A stretch of DNA of 64,000 nucleotides from Bufo bufo (Eukaryota > Chordata > Amphibia > Anura > Bufonidae): contig NC_053390.1 of the NCBI RefSeq assembly GCF_905171765.1, positions 209,069,359-209,133,358 of the forward strand. The letters are read 5' to 3'. Positions 8,354 to 19,066 of this stretch are shown one piece after another (the stretch's first letter is position 1; each line of letters starts with the position of its first letter). The translations under genes were made by a program, and so were the position numbers. The notes beneath the pieces were generated by a model. That model searched no databases. It saw only the letters and a list, made by a program, of their open reading frames with translations, and was not told the DNA's origin.

Positions 8354-11074
8354 CCACCTCCGGACCGCCTAACGCAGGATCGCGTTCCGGAGGTGGCAGC
8401 GCTGCGCACAGTCACGCATATATGCGTCATCTCGCGAGACGCGAGACTTCCTGTGAACGCGCGCACACAGGCGCGCGCGCTCACAGGAACGGAAGGTAAG
8501 AGAGTTGATCTACAGCCTGCCAGCGGCGATCGTTCGCTGGCAGGCTGGAGATGTGTTTTTTTTAACCCCTAACAGGTATATTAGACGCTGTTTTGATAAC
8601 AGCGTCTAATATACCTGCTACCTGGTCCTCTGGTGGTCCCCTTTGTTTGGATCGACCACCAGAGGACACAGGTAGCTCAGTAAAGTACCACCAAGCACCA
8701 CTACACTACACTACACCCCCCCCAGTCACTTATTAACCCCTTATTAGCCCCTGATCACCCCATATAGACTCCCTGATCACCCCCCTGTCATTGATTACCC
8801 CCCTGTCATTGATCAACCCCCTGTAAAGCTCCATTCAGACGTCCGCATGATTTTTACGGATGCACTGATAGATAGATCGGATCCGCAAAACGCATCCGGA
8901 CGTCTGAATGAAGCCTTACAGGGGCATGATCAATGACTGTGGTGATCACCCCATATAGACTCCCTGATCACCCCCCTGTCATTGATTACCCCCCTGTCAT
9001 TGATCACCCCCCTGTAAAGCTCCATTCAGATGTCCGCATGATTTTTACGGATGCACTGATAGATGGATCGGATCCGCAAAACACATCCGGACATCTGAAT
9101 GAAGCCTTACAGGGGCATGATCAATGACTGTGGTGATCACCCCATATAGACTCCCTGATCACCCCCCTGTCATTGATTACCCCCCTGTAAAGCTCCATTC
9201 AGATGTCCGCATGATTTTTACGGATCCACTGATAGATGGATCGGATCCGCAAAACGCATACGGACGTCTGAATGAAGCCTTACACGTGATCAATGACTGT
9301 GGTTATCACCCCATATAGACTCTCTGATCACCCCCCTGTCATTGATCACCCCCCCTGTCATTGATCACCCCCCCTGTCATTGATCACCCTCTGTAAGGCT
9401 CCATTCAGACATTTTTTTGGCCCAAGTTAGCGGAATTATTAGTTTTTTTTTTTACAAAGTCTCATATTCCACTAACTTGTGTCAAAAAATAAAATCTCAC
9501 ATGAACTCACCATACCCCTCACGGAATCCAAATGCGTAAAATTTTTTAGACATTTATATTCCAGACTTCTTCTCACGCTTTAGGGCCCCTAGAATGCCAG
9601 GGCAGTATAAATACCCCACATGTGACCCCATTTCGGAAAGAAGACACCCCCAGGTATTCCGGGAGGGGCATATTGAGTCCATGAAAGATTGAAATTTTTG
9701 TCCCAAGTTAGCGGAAAGGGAGCCTTTGTGAGAAAAAAATTAAAAATATCAATTTCCGCTAACTTGTGCCAAAAAAAAAAAAATTCTATGAACTCGCCAT
9801 GCCCCTTATTGAATACCTTGGGGTGTCTGCTTTCCAAAATGGGGTCACATGTGGGGTATTTATACTGCCCTGGCATTCTAGGGGCCCCAAAGCGTGAGAA
9901 GAAGTCTGGTATCCAAATGTCTAAAAATGCCCTCCTAAAAGGAATTTGGGCACCTTTGCGCATCTAGGCTGCAAAAAAGTGTCACACATCTGGTATCGCC
10001 GTACTCAGGAGAAGTTGGGGAATGTGTTTTGGGGTGTCATTTTACATATACCCATGCTGGGTGAGAGAAATATCTTGGTCAAATGCCAACTTTGTATAAA
10101 AAAAAAAAATGGGAAAAGTTGTCTTTTGCCAAGATATTTATCTCACCCAGCATGGGTATATGTAAAAAGACACCCCAAAACACATTCCTCAACTTCTCCT
10201 GAATACAGAGATACCAGATGTGTGACACTTTTTTGCAGCCTAGGTGGGCAAAGGGGCCCATATTCCAAAGAGCACCTTTCGGATTTCACAGGTCATTTTT
10301 TACAGAATTTGATTTCAAACTCCTTACCACACATTTGGGCCCCTAGAATGCCAGGGCAGTATAACTACCCCACAAGTGACCCCATTTTGGAAAGAAGAGA
10401 CCCCAAGGTATTTCGTGATGGGCATAGTGAGTTCATAGAAGTTTTTATTTTTTGTCACAAGTTAGTGGAATATGAGACTTTGTAAGAAAAAAAAAAAAAT
10501 CATATTCCGCTAACTTGTGACAAAAAATAAAAAGTTCTATGAACTCACTATGCCCATCAGCGAATACCTTAGGGTGTGTACTTTCCGAAATGGGGTCATT
10601 TGTGGGGTGTTTGTACTGTCTGGCCATTGTAGAACCTCAGGAAACATGACAGGTGCTCAGAAAGTCAGAGCTGCTTAAAAAAGCGGAAATTCACATTTTT
10701 GTACCATAGTTTGTAAACGCTATAACTTTTACCCAAACCATTTTTTTTTTTACCCAAACATTTTTTTTTTTATCAAAGACATGTAGAACAATAAATTTAG
10801 AGCAAAATTTCTATATGGATCTCGTTTTTTTTGCAAAATTTTACAACTGAAAGTGAAAAATGTCATTTTTTCGATTAATAACAAAAAAAGTAAAAATGTC
10901 AGCAGCAATGAAATACCACCAAATGAAAGCTCTATTAGTGAGAAGAAAAGGAGGTAAAATTCATTTGGGTGGTAAGTTGCATGACCGAGCAATAAACGGT
11001 GAAAGTAGTGTAGGTCAGAAGTGTAAAAAGTGGCCTGGTCTTTCAGGGTGTTTAAGCACTGGGGGCTGAGGTGG
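8354..11074. mobile_element. Non-autonomous TTAA-target DNA transposon inside integrase
   Basis: TTAA at 8350-8353 and 11075-11078 flank the insert; removing it with one TTAA rejoins the integrase codons in frame (VPFKQ then MDLVGP). Both ends read CCACCTC inward from TTAA. TTAA duplication is typical of piggyBac and also of Kolobok; the CC-starting ends favour piggyBac. No transposase frame exists. The left part is rich in hairpins (8354-8397, 8451-8487, 8574-8616, 8620-8673). A 191-bp minisatellite follows, then repeated blocks in both orientations (about 9410-10640) sharing GGGCCCCTAGAATGCC and AAGTTAGCGGAA motifs. The open frames here are translations of these repeats and not genes. Confidence 0.85.
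8745..9400 (+). repeat. 191-bp minisatellite with internal hairpin
   Basis: About 3.5 units; GATCACCCCATATAG recurs at about 8753, 8944 and 9135, with a diverged copy near 9304. Each unit contains an arm pair, CATTCAGACGTCCG and CGGACGTCTGAATG, about 50 bases apart, so each can fold into a stem. Units also contain shorter CCCCTGTCATTGAT repeats. Confidence 0.85.
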
Positions 11075-11078
11075 TTAA

Positions 11079-11970
11079 ACGGTACCTCAATGATCGGGAG
11101 AGGTACCAAGGAACTGCAAAAAAGATGCTGGGAGCTAGTTGCCTGGCAGGTCGGGCAAGACTTACAGAACACCTCCACCTTTTTAAACACACTGGGCCAG
11201 TAAAACCGTTGTTGTATCTGGTCCTGTGTTTTCTGCATTCCCAGATGACCCCCGAGAACAAACTGGTGGGCTAACTCTAACACAAGTTTGCGATAAGCCT
11301 GGGGCACCACCAACTGTTCAATGGATTCACCTCGCAGCTGATTTACCCGATACAACATATCCTGATAAACCACAAAACGGGGGAACACAGACTCTGCCCC
11401 TGGTTGTTGTGGTTCACCATCTATTATTAGTACATTTTCCCAGGCTCGGGATAAGGTTGGATCCCGGTGTTGTGCAGTACCAAAATTATCCCTGGAGATA
11501 TTGAGGTCTGCCAGCTCAGTCCCCGGCGGCAAGTCCTCCATGTCTCTCACCATTACACTTAGTGGCGTTGTTTCCCCCCTCTTCCAACGAAGTGGCGGTC
11601 ACCCCTACCGCTGGCCCTTCCGACTCAGGATCCCAGGGTTCTGGTCTCCCCCCTGAGCCCGGCCACTCTGCTAGGGTTACACCTGTCTCCCAGGTATCGG
11701 TTACTCTCGGAACAGGCCACAGTGCCAGGAAGCCCGGGAAGCCTCTCCCTATTCTAAGTTCATAGTGTAGGTTGGTTGCGACAGCCACCTCGTGGGTCCA
11801 CCTGCTGGAAACTGTGGACAGAGACACCATAGCAGTAGGGTAGTCTATTAAGTCCCCATGTATACACATGACTCCGACCTTACGGCCGGTGTACTCAGCG
11901 GAGCGTACCAGGGAAGCCCTTACCAGGTCACCAGACTCCCTGAGTCCAACAGAGCCCCCACTGGAGTGTC
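11079..11970 (-). pseudogene. Protease and N-terminal integrase of the Gmr1-type element
   Basis: Near 11960 the minus strand shows the aspartic protease motif ALLDSGS, followed by a beta-rich stretch down to about 11700. The next open part (11553 to 11079) is the integrase zinc-binding domain: AHQFVLGGHLGMQKTQDQIQ, FYWPSVFKKVEVFCKSCPTCQ, an HHCC arrangement, then PLPIIEVPF where the TTAA element is inserted. Protease would mature Gag-Pol; the integrase N-domain binds DNA ends. Protease and integrase lie in different frames, so at least one shift separates them. The open extension beyond 11079 into the insertion is an artefact. Confidence 0.82.
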
Positions 11971-12953
11971 TCCCACCTCAACCCTGGCACAGGTGGTTCA
12001 GAGACTCCGGAGCACCCACTGCACACAGTTTGACTGACAGAAACCATAGTTCGTGTCCATGGGTTCCCCTGATGTGGACAGTCAGCTCGAACATGGCCAG
12101 GCTCCCGACACCGCCAGCAGATTATTAGAGCGGGGTCCACAGGGGTTACATCCCGGGCGGGTTTGGGGGGCACCAGTCGCCAGGCCGGGGTGGAGAGTTA
12201 CGGGATTTGACTGCCCCCCTCCCTAAGGAACCCCCCTGCAAGTTCTGGGTCGTCTCATAGCGCTCCACCAAGTCGACCATCTCAAGCGCTTTACCTGGAG
12301 AGACCTGGCCAATCCATTGCTGGAGAGGGGGTGGCAGAGCCCTCCAGAACATATCTGCTAACAACCGGTCCAGCATAGCAGTGAGGCTCAGCAAGTCAGG
12401 CTGCAGCCACTTTTGCAAGAGGTTGAGCAGGTTATAATACTGGGGTCTCACGGGCTCAGCCGGGTTGAACCTCCCTGATGCACCCGCTGGGCCCAGACCA
12501 ACACATTCACTCCCAGTCTTGCCAAAATCTCACCCTTTACCTTCGGGTGGTCGGCGCTTGATCGTCCGGCAAGTCGAAAAACATGCGCTGAGACTCTGAT
12601 GTCAGGAAAGGAGCGACGACCTCAGCCCACTGGTCCTGGGGCAGCCTTTCCCTGGTGGCCACTTTCTCATACATCGCCAGGTAGGTTTCGATGTCATCTG
12701 TGGGTGTCATCTTAGGGATCGCTGCACGGACTGCTTTCCGGGCATCGTGGACACTTGGGGTTGCTCCTGCTGACTGCAAAGCCATCACATGTTGTAGCAG
12801 CAACTGGTTGGTCTCTTGCTGCTGCTTGTTAGCCTCGCGCTGGTGCAGGTTGGTCTCTCACTGCTGCAAATTAGCCTCCATGAGGGCCTTCACAACAGCC
12901 TCCATTTTGTCGTGTGACACAGGTTTGAATTTAGCTGGCTTGATAACTGACAT
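11971..12953 (-). pseudogene. Gag with SCAN-like domain and CCHC knuckle, broken
   Basis: The likely ATG is at 12953-12951. A glutamine-rich, coiled-coil-like N-terminus carries a stop at 12860-12858. The next block (12803-12537) holds DDIETYLAMYEKVA and RMFFDLPDDQA. After one or two small frameshifts (12540-12460) comes the SCAN-like part: RPQYYNLLNLLQKWLQPD, LDRLLADMFWRALPP, LQQWI and MVDLVERYE. This matches the helix order and the WL-P and LP--LQ-W patterns of vertebrate SCAN domains, which are thought to derive from Gmr1-like Gag. A zinc knuckle CWRCREPGHVRADC follows at about 12120-12080. It would package RNA if repaired, but is now non-functional. Confidence 0.82.
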
Positions 12954-13018
12954 ACAACCGTACCCAAAAATGCAAAACAAAAATATTTTGGCGTTCACGC
13001 CAGCGTCACTGTGCTTGC

Positions 13019-13034
13019 CTGCTCCAAGCTACCA
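13019..13034 (-). promoter_or_regulatory. Probable primer binding site
   Basis: Two bases inside the 5' LTR the minus strand reads TGGTAGCTTGGAGCAG. A TGG start at this spacing is the expected complement of a tRNA CCA end. I do not assign the tRNA. Confidence 0.55.
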
Positions 13035-13036
13035 AT

Positions 13037-13629
13037 TGTAGGGATTAGCTCTGGTAGGCAGGGTAAGCGGACGCAGTACAGAGGCAAGAACACGGCAATA
13101 AAGCAAAAGTTCAGTGTTTATTCACACAAAAAGCAACAAAGCAAAAATAACACTATGCAGAGTCCTGGTGTTAATTCACACCACATAAAGTCCACAGCAC
13201 AAACGTGTCACCTGGCGGACTGTTTTGTCCAGGGCAATCCACAGCCGTCCACCGCAGGCTTTAGGGCGCCTGATTTTCAGCATGTGGCTCTCCAGCACGC
13301 TACCAACTGGTTGGAACCCAAAAACCACAGTGCTTCACAGATCCACTATGAAAATGCAGGGTAATCCACACACAGCTGTGACTGCCAGCTGAGTTTTTAT
13401 TCCCAGCCCAAAACCTGGCCTGGACGTGGGGAACAGCCACCCACCCTGCTCTTTGGCTGCTCCCAATAAGAACCGGCCCGGATTGGCTTTACAGCCACAC
13501 TAAGTAAAATAGTGTCAGCGAGCACTAGCTGCCGCTGACACACAAAATTACTGGTTCTTATCTCACCGAGGCCAGGAACCTCGGTGACACGTACTTTCCG
13601 TCAATGACGGACCCTTGCGCCTTCCTACA
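13037..13629 (-). repeat. 5' LTR of the Gmr1-type element
   Basis: 593 bp, same length as the 3' LTR and differing at about 18 positions by eye. It contains the presumed promoter for minus-strand transcription of the element. Bounded on the right by an AT repeat that also borders the solo LTR. Confidence 0.92.
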
Positions 13630-13645
13630 ATATATATATATATAT
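13630..13645. repeat. AT microsatellite
   Basis: A short (AT)n run between two LTRs. Another AT run lies at 19924-19962 and one AT stretch precedes 5913, so one original AT repeat probably served as target for both LTR elements. Confidence 0.8.
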
Positions 13646-13979
13646 TGTGACATAGCAAGGGGTTTTGTTTGGGAAGGCAGGTATTTTCCTCCCAACATGG
13701 GCGGCTGGGCTGATTTCCAGCCAGGTGAGATCAAATATCGGACCGGAGTTTAAGTGCCGGTCCAGGTTTTGGCAGCACCTGGCTGTCCTTTAAATAGGCA
13801 GCTGGGCTCAGAATCAAGGTCTCTGTTTTGGGATCTGAGGCATGGTGCTGTGCTAGAGGGCAGAGAGCCGCATGTGGGGAAACAGGCCCCCCTAAAGCCT
13901 GTTGTGGACCGCTGAAAAAACCTGCTAACAAGGTGACTGTTTTATGCTTTGGACTTTCCTTTGTGTGAACGAACACCAA

Positions 13980-14766
13980 ATAAATATATGTGGGGATAGG
14001 ACGCTAAAACAAAATAACAAATACTTTATTAAATTGTCTCAATAAAATATAGGGGTATCTACCCAAACTGCACAAAGCAGCAACTTAAATCGTCACTGAT
14101 TTATGGGACCACCCTCATAATAACCACATAGATGGCGGTGGGGCCATATCGTGATAAATGAAGGGTGGATCCCACAAACTAAAACCCACCAACACTTAGG
14201 GGGGCCAAAACACCACAGGGTCCTAGGTGTGTGACCTGGGTGAGGTACTATCTAGGTGGATATCTGGTACCAAGTAGACACCAGGTATCGCTCCTAACAG
14301 TGAATGTCAGCGCGCAGACATCCACTGCACTAACATAGTACAGGTGCAGGACTGTGGCAGAGCAAAACCCTTGGCTCCGTTTAATGTACTTGGAGCACCG
14401 ATTACCCTGACACTGTCCTCAGTGGTAAATGCTCTACGCGTTTCCATGCATTAAACATGCATTTCATCAGGAGCAACATGCACCACAAATAATGAAGCCC
14501 AAAACCTCTGACATAGATGTTTGACCGAGGCTATGAACACAAGGCAGAGGTAGGGTGACCTGCCTGACACAGAGTTCCTCTAGTGTGAGGTACGGTATTG
14601 TCACTATGATCTACGCTCCTGCCTAAGCTGACCACCTCCAGATTGAGGGACAGCGTGCTGGTGTGCAAACAAATCGGCGCTGTAATGGCCGCGAAGCGGC
14701 TCACAGAACGCTGTGATTTAAAGTGTGAAACTCCGCCCCGCTAGACATGCCCCCCCGCGTGACAGC
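13980..14766 (-). repeat. Inverted left terminal segment of the PLE
   Basis: Reverse complement of 15396-15506 joined to 19067-19741. Landmarks in both: a GTCCTATCCCCACATATATT motif, TTTGGGTAGATACC, CACCGCCATCTATGTGG, GCGCTGACATTCACTG and CTGTGAGCCGCTTCGCG. Non-coding. Confidence 0.85.
14430..14475 (-). ncRNA. Type I hammerhead ribozyme, minus strand
   Basis: On the minus strand: stem I TGCTC (14475-14471), CTGATGA (14470-14464), stem II ATGCAT/ATGCAT with loop GTTTA, GAAA, CGCG, cleavage triplet GTA, then GAGCA (14434-14430) closing stem I with five perfect pairs. As in the copy at 2075, an extra A follows CTGATGA; here it faces a G. The plus-strand copy in the other terminal segment (near 19258) has lost the second stem II strand and GAAA, so only this one could be active. 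Confidence 0.75.
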
Positions 14767-14771
14767 CAATT

Positions 14772-15092
14772 GGTGTTATCTACCTGATGACATGCATGTG
14801 TGGCATCAAATATGTTGGCAAAACCATTAGGGAGCTCAGGCGACGCATTGGGGAGCATGTTTTGGACATTACGAACCAAAAGGACACCCCTATTGCACGC
14901 CATGTATCGGATTTTCACAGTGGAAGAACGTCATCGGTTAAATTTCAGGTGATTGATTCTGTGAAGATGTCATCAAGGGGCGGTGACTGTGACCGCATTC
15001 TGCTGCAAAAAGAGGCGAGATGGATTTTTTCTTTAAATACCATCAAACCGTCTGGCCTCAATGATGCCATCTCGTTTCTGCCCTTTATATGA
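14772..15092 (+). pseudogene. PLE GIY-YIG endonuclease C-terminus
   Basis: About 106 codons open to a stop at 15092. The frame enters at GVIYLMTCMCGIKYVGKT, the GIY-YIG signature, followed by LRRRIGEHV, TPIARHVSDFHSG, SSRGGDCDRILLQKEARWIF and KPSGLNDA, the same order as in the first PLE copy. No start and no reverse transcriptase: the copy is 5'-truncated exactly at the catalytic core and joined to the inverted terminal segment. The endonuclease part is otherwise unbroken, which suggests recent activity of this family. The sequence is distinct from the 672-1780 copy, so two PLE subfamilies are present. Confidence 0.85.
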
Positions 15093-15506
15093 ATTTACAC
15101 TGGCTTTGTTGAGTCCTATGTTATTCATGTAATAAACATCAGGGGTACTATTGGATATACTTGGGCTCCCTAGTATACAGCTGTGTGTCAGCACTCTTTC
15201 TTAGGTTCCTCGATTTTGGTCTTATTCCACTGTCTACAGATGGTAATGTTTAGGTTTTGATGTTGCAATGGCATGCTTATACTGAGCCGCCGTGAATTTC
15301 TCTGTCTTTAATGCGGCGCATTGCGCTTTCCCCGGGACTGATGTAGCTCCTCCCTCTGTTCAGCCATTGGTTGTTCCTGTACCGAGCCTCCTGGCCGGAT
15401 TGGCTGTCATGCGGGGGGCATGTCTAGCGGGGCGGGGTTTCACCCTTTAAATCACAGCGTTCTGTGAGCCGCTTCGCGCCCATTACAGCGCCGATTTGTT
15501 TGCACA
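15093..15506 (+). other. PLE 3' region and start of right terminal segment
   Basis: 15093-15395 is unique non-coding PLE 3' sequence with AATAAA at 15131-15136. 15396-15506 repeats the inner end of the left terminal segment in inverse orientation. No gene. Confidence 0.6.
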
Positions 15507-15933
15507 CAGTGGCGTAGGGATTGCCATAGAAACCATAGCAGTGGCTATGGGGCCCTATGCCACTGGGGGCCCGTCCGGACCGCATTCTGGGCCTGGCTGG
15601 GGAGAAGCCAAGGAGTCAGGTCAGGTCTGGAGCAGGCAGGGCGCACGGCCGCACGAGCAGCAGATGAGGTAGGCGGTGGAGGGGGCCGGAACGGGGGCGT
15701 ACCTGAGGGACGGAGGTGGAGCGAGGCACCAGCGCCGCAGCACAGGAAAGAATTAATGATTCCTCCTAGTAACTAGAGGGAGGAGGCGGACTCAGGCGGT
15801 GGAGGGGGCCGGGGGTGTACCTGGAGACGGGAGGGAGTGGTCCCGCCGGCCGCACTGGCGCCAGTCAGATTCGCGCTATCTGACTGCCCGGGCCCCGAAA
15901 CCAGTCTGAGGCTGAGCAGAGCAGCTCAGAGTG

Positions 15934-17767
15934 AGGCCTCATGCACACGACCGTTGTGTGCATCCGTGGCCGTTGTGCCGTTTTTTTTCACTGACCCATT
16001 GACTTTCAATGGGTCCGTGGAAAAATCGGAAAATGCACCGTTTTGCAGCCGCATCCGTGATCATTGTTTCCTGTCTGTCCAAAAAATATGACCTGTCCTA
16101 TTTTTTGGATGGACAACGGTTCACGGACCCATTCAAGTCAATGGGTCCATGAAAGAACACGGATGCACACAAGATTGGCATCCGCTTCCTTAATCCGGGG
16201 CCGTAGGCTACTTTCACACAGACGGATCCGAAGATCCGTCTGTATGAAAGCTTTTTCAGAGCTGAGTTTTCACTTTGTGAAAACTCAAATCCGACAGTAT
16301 ATTCTAACACAGAGGCGTTCCCATAGTAATGGGGATGCTTCTAGTTAGAATATACTGAGAACTGTGTACATGACCGCCCCCTGCTGCCTGGCAGCACCCG
16401 ATCTCTTACAGGGGGCTGTGATCCGCACAATTAACCCCTCAGGTGCTGCACCTGAAGGGGTTAATTGTGCATATCATAGCCCCCTATAAGAGATCAGGGG
16501 CTGCCAGGCAGCAGGGGGCAGACCCCCCTCCCTCCCCAGTTTTAATTTCATTGGTGGCCAGTGCGCCCCCCCCCTCCCTCCCTCTATTGTATTATTTTCA
16601 TTAGTGGCACAGTGTGCGCCCCGCCCCCCCTCCCTCTTTTGTATTATTTTCATTGGTGGCACAGTGTGCGGCCCCCCACGCCCCCCCTCTATTGTATTAT
16701 CATTGGTGGCCAGTGTGCGCCCCCCCCTCCACCCCCCCTCTATTGTATTAATATCATTGGTGGCCAGTGTGCGGCCTCCCCTCTCCCCCGCCCCCCCCCC
16801 CCCCCCCCCATCATTGGTGGCAGCGGAGAGTTAGAAGCATCATACTTAACTGCGAGCTGCGATGTCTGTGACCGGCCGGGAGCTCCTCCTACTGGTAAGT
16901 GACAGATCATTAAGCAATGCGCCGCACAGACCTGTCACTTACCAGTAGGAGGAGCTCCCGGCCGGTCACAGACATCGCAGCTCGCAGGTAAGTATGATGC
17001 TTCTAACTCTCCGCTGCCACCAATGATCGGGGGGGGGGGCGGGGGAGAGGGGAGGCCGCACACTGGCCACCAATGATATTAATACAATAGAGGGGAGGCG
17101 GGGGGGGGGGGCGCACACTGGCCACCAATGATAATACAATAGAGGGAGGGAGGGGGGGGGGCGCATTGGCCACCAATGAAATTAAAACTGGGGAGGGAGG
17201 GGGGTCTGCCCCCTGCTGCCTGGCAGCCCCTGATCTCTTATAGGGGGCTATGATATGCACAATTAACCCCTTCAGGTTCAGTTCTCAGTATATTCTAACT
17301 TGAAGCGTCCCCATCATTATGGGAACGCCTCTGTGTTAGAATATACTGTCGGATCTGAGTTTCACGATGTAACTCAAATCCGATGGTATATTCTAACATA
17401 GAGGCGTTCCCATGGTGATGGGGACGCTTCAAGTTAAAATATACCATCGGATTGGAGAAAACTCTGATCTGATGGTATATTAACTCCTGACTTTACATTG
17501 AAAGTCAATGGGGGACGGATCCCTTTGAAATTGCACCATATTGTGTCAACGTCAAACGGATCCGTCCCCATTGACTTGCATTGTAATTCAGGACGGATCC
17601 GTTTGGCTCCGCACGGCCAGGCGGACACCAAAACGATTGTTTTTTCATGTCCGTGGATCCTCCAAAAATCAAAGAAGGCCCACGGACGAAAAAACGGTCA
17701 CGGATCACGGACCAACGGAACCCCGTTTTGCGGACCGTGAAAAAATACGGTCGTGTGCATGAGGCCT
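15934..17767. mobile_element. Palindromic element nested in the hAT-type element
   Basis: Starts AGGCCTCATGCACACGACCG and ends with its inverse CGGTCGTGTGCATGAGGCCT. A GGATCCGTC-type motif recurs towards both ends. A large palindrome fills the centre. I see no clear target duplication. Open frames across the C-rich parts are low-complexity and not genes. Confidence 0.7.
16270..17375. repeat. Long palindrome, centre about 16915
   Basis: Left and right arms mirror each other around CGCCGCACAG-type sequence near 16915. Landmarks on both arms: GTTAGAATATACTG, CTGCCAGGCAGCAGGGGG, C-rich and G-rich blocks separated by ATTGGTGGCCAGTG, and GGCCGGGAGCTCCTCCTACT next to the centre. The same core, in diverged form, makes the centre of the palindrome at 29848. 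Confidence 0.85.
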
Positions 17768-17934
17768 GAGAGAGAGGAACCTCACTCCAGTCCAGTCCTC
17801 AGTGGTCTCCAGTCCTGCCACTCCAGTCTGTGCCTGCTGTCTGTGACTAGTGACTCTAAAAGTAAGTGATTTAAAGTGAATTTAAATAAGTGAGAATTTA
17901 TGATTTCTGAGATAATCTAAATTCTTAAGTTAAA

Positions 17935-18240
17935 AAGAGCTGCCTGCAGAGTAGGGCCCCCAAGAGAAGCAAGGGGCGCCCTCCTTATCCTTGCAGGTCT
18001 GCAGGCAGCTCTTTTTAACTTCAGAATTCAGATCATCAGACTCTCACTAATTACTAATTACAGCACACAGCCCTGGCCTGTAGTGTCCACCATCAGACAG
18101 GGGAGGGAAGAAACCCCAGAACTAGCACTGACACTCTAGTTCTGGGGTTTCTTTTCTTCCCTACCCTGTCTGATGGTGGACACTACAGGGGTGTGTGTGC
18201 TGTAATTAGTGAGAGTCTGATGATCTGAAGTTAAAAAGAG
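17935..18240. repeat. Nested hairpins
   Basis: TTAAAAAGAGCTGCCTGCAG at the left pairs with GCAGGCAGCTCTTTTTAA near 18020; a second hairpin pairs GTGTCCACCATCAGACAG (about 18088) with its complement near 18170, with an inner GAAACCCCAGAACTAG arm. No coding content. Confidence 0.75.
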
Positions 18241-18775
18241 ATGCCAGCAGTGATAAGGAGGGCGCCCCCTCCTTCTTTTCCGGCATAGAGTTCCGTCACA
18301 GGGGCTCTATACCAGAAAACAACTGATCAGTTATATCCCCATGCATTCTGAATGGAGAGTAATCCGTTCAGGATGCATCAGGATGTCTTCAGTTCAGTCG
18401 TTTTGACTGATTAGGCAAAAGATAAAACCGTAGCATGCTACGGTTTTCTCTCCGGCGAAAAAAACTGAAGACTTGCCTGAAGGACGGATCCGGCATTTTT
18501 CCCCATAGGAATGTATTAGTGCCGGATCCGTCCTTTCGGCCTGCGCATGCGCAGACCGGTAAAAATGTGAAAATAAATACAAGACGGATCCGTCTGTCCG
18601 CATGACAAGCGGAGAGACGGATCCGTTCTTGCAATGCATTTGTGAGACAGATCCGCATCTGGATCCGTCTCACAAATGCTTTCAGTCACATCAAAATCAG
18701 CGGATCCGGCGGGCAGTTCCGATGACGGAACTGCCCGCCGTATCACACTGCCTCAAGTGTGAAAGTAGCCTAGGT
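18240..18775. repeat. GGATCCG-rich non-coding block, probable MITE
   Basis: GGATCCG or its complement appears many times (for example near 18487, 18524, 18584, 18619, 18662, 18704), often as inverted pairs. The end GTGAAAGTAGCCTA mirrors TAGGCTACTTTCAC near 16206. Repeated half-sites may be transposase binding sites; this is inference. Confidence 0.55.
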
Positions 18776-18823
18776 GGCTGTTTCTTCGCCAAAATTCCAT
18801 TAACCATTACCACACCACACTAT

Positions 18824-18997
18824 TAAATAATGCAGCTGTGCCTGCCAGGCTTGAGCAGGTATATGTGTGAATAGGGAAGATGCTGATATCCGGCTGTACC
18901 TCACAGTGAGGTACAGCCAGATCTCAGCATCTTCCCTAATCCATATTCACACATATACCTGCTGAAGCCTGGCAGGCACAGCTGCATTATTTAAAGG
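18824..18997. repeat. Hairpin near hAT right end
   Basis: AAATAATGCAGCTGTGCCTG (about 18824) pairs with its complement near 18980; further inner pairs include TACAGCC with GGCTGTA around CCTCACAGTGAGG. Nearly perfect over about 80 bases per arm. Confidence 0.8.
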
Positions 18998-19066
18998 GGG
19001 GGGGGGCCCCATAATTTTTTTTTGCTATGGGGCCCAGTCATTTCTAGCTACGCCCCTGTTTGCACA

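Larger units (their letters stand above)
5913..13629 (-). mobile_element. Gmr1-type Ty3/gypsy LTR retrotransposon, defective
   Basis: Two 593-bp LTRs (TGTAGG at one end, CCTACA at the other) flank an internal region read on the minus strand. ATAT on both outer sides fits a 4-bp target duplication, though the target is an AT repeat. The order on the minus strand is gag with SCAN-like domain, zinc knuckle, protease, integrase, then reverse transcriptase and RNase H. Integrase before reverse transcriptase is the Ty1/copia order and, among gypsy elements, marks the Gmr1 clade. The LTRs differ at about 18 sites by eye (about 3%). Damage includes a stop in gag, frameshifts, loss of the integrase catalytic core and a 2.7-kb insertion. 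Confidence 0.88.
15507..19058. mobile_element. Non-autonomous hAT-type transposon, 3.55 kb
   Basis: Ends CAGTGGCGTAGG and (inverse) CAGGGGCGTAGC, flanked by a perfect 8-bp duplication TTTGCACA (15499-15506 and 19059-19066). CAG ends with 8-bp duplication indicate hAT. No transposase frame. The interior is a stack of inverted repeats: an inserted palindromic element (15934-17767), hairpins at 17935-18240, a GGATCCG-rich block (18240-18775) and a terminal hairpin at 18824-18997. Excision would restore the PLE terminal segment. Confidence 0.85.

Noticed and set aside
9589..10627. Several frames of 60-180 codons in the TTAA element
   Set aside because: They overlap on both strands and repeat each other's peptides, because the block consists of direct and inverted repeats.
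16474..17260. Proline-rich frames on both strands
   Set aside because: Translations of C-rich and G-rich blocks in palindrome arms; low complexity, and the same peptides appear in opposite arms.
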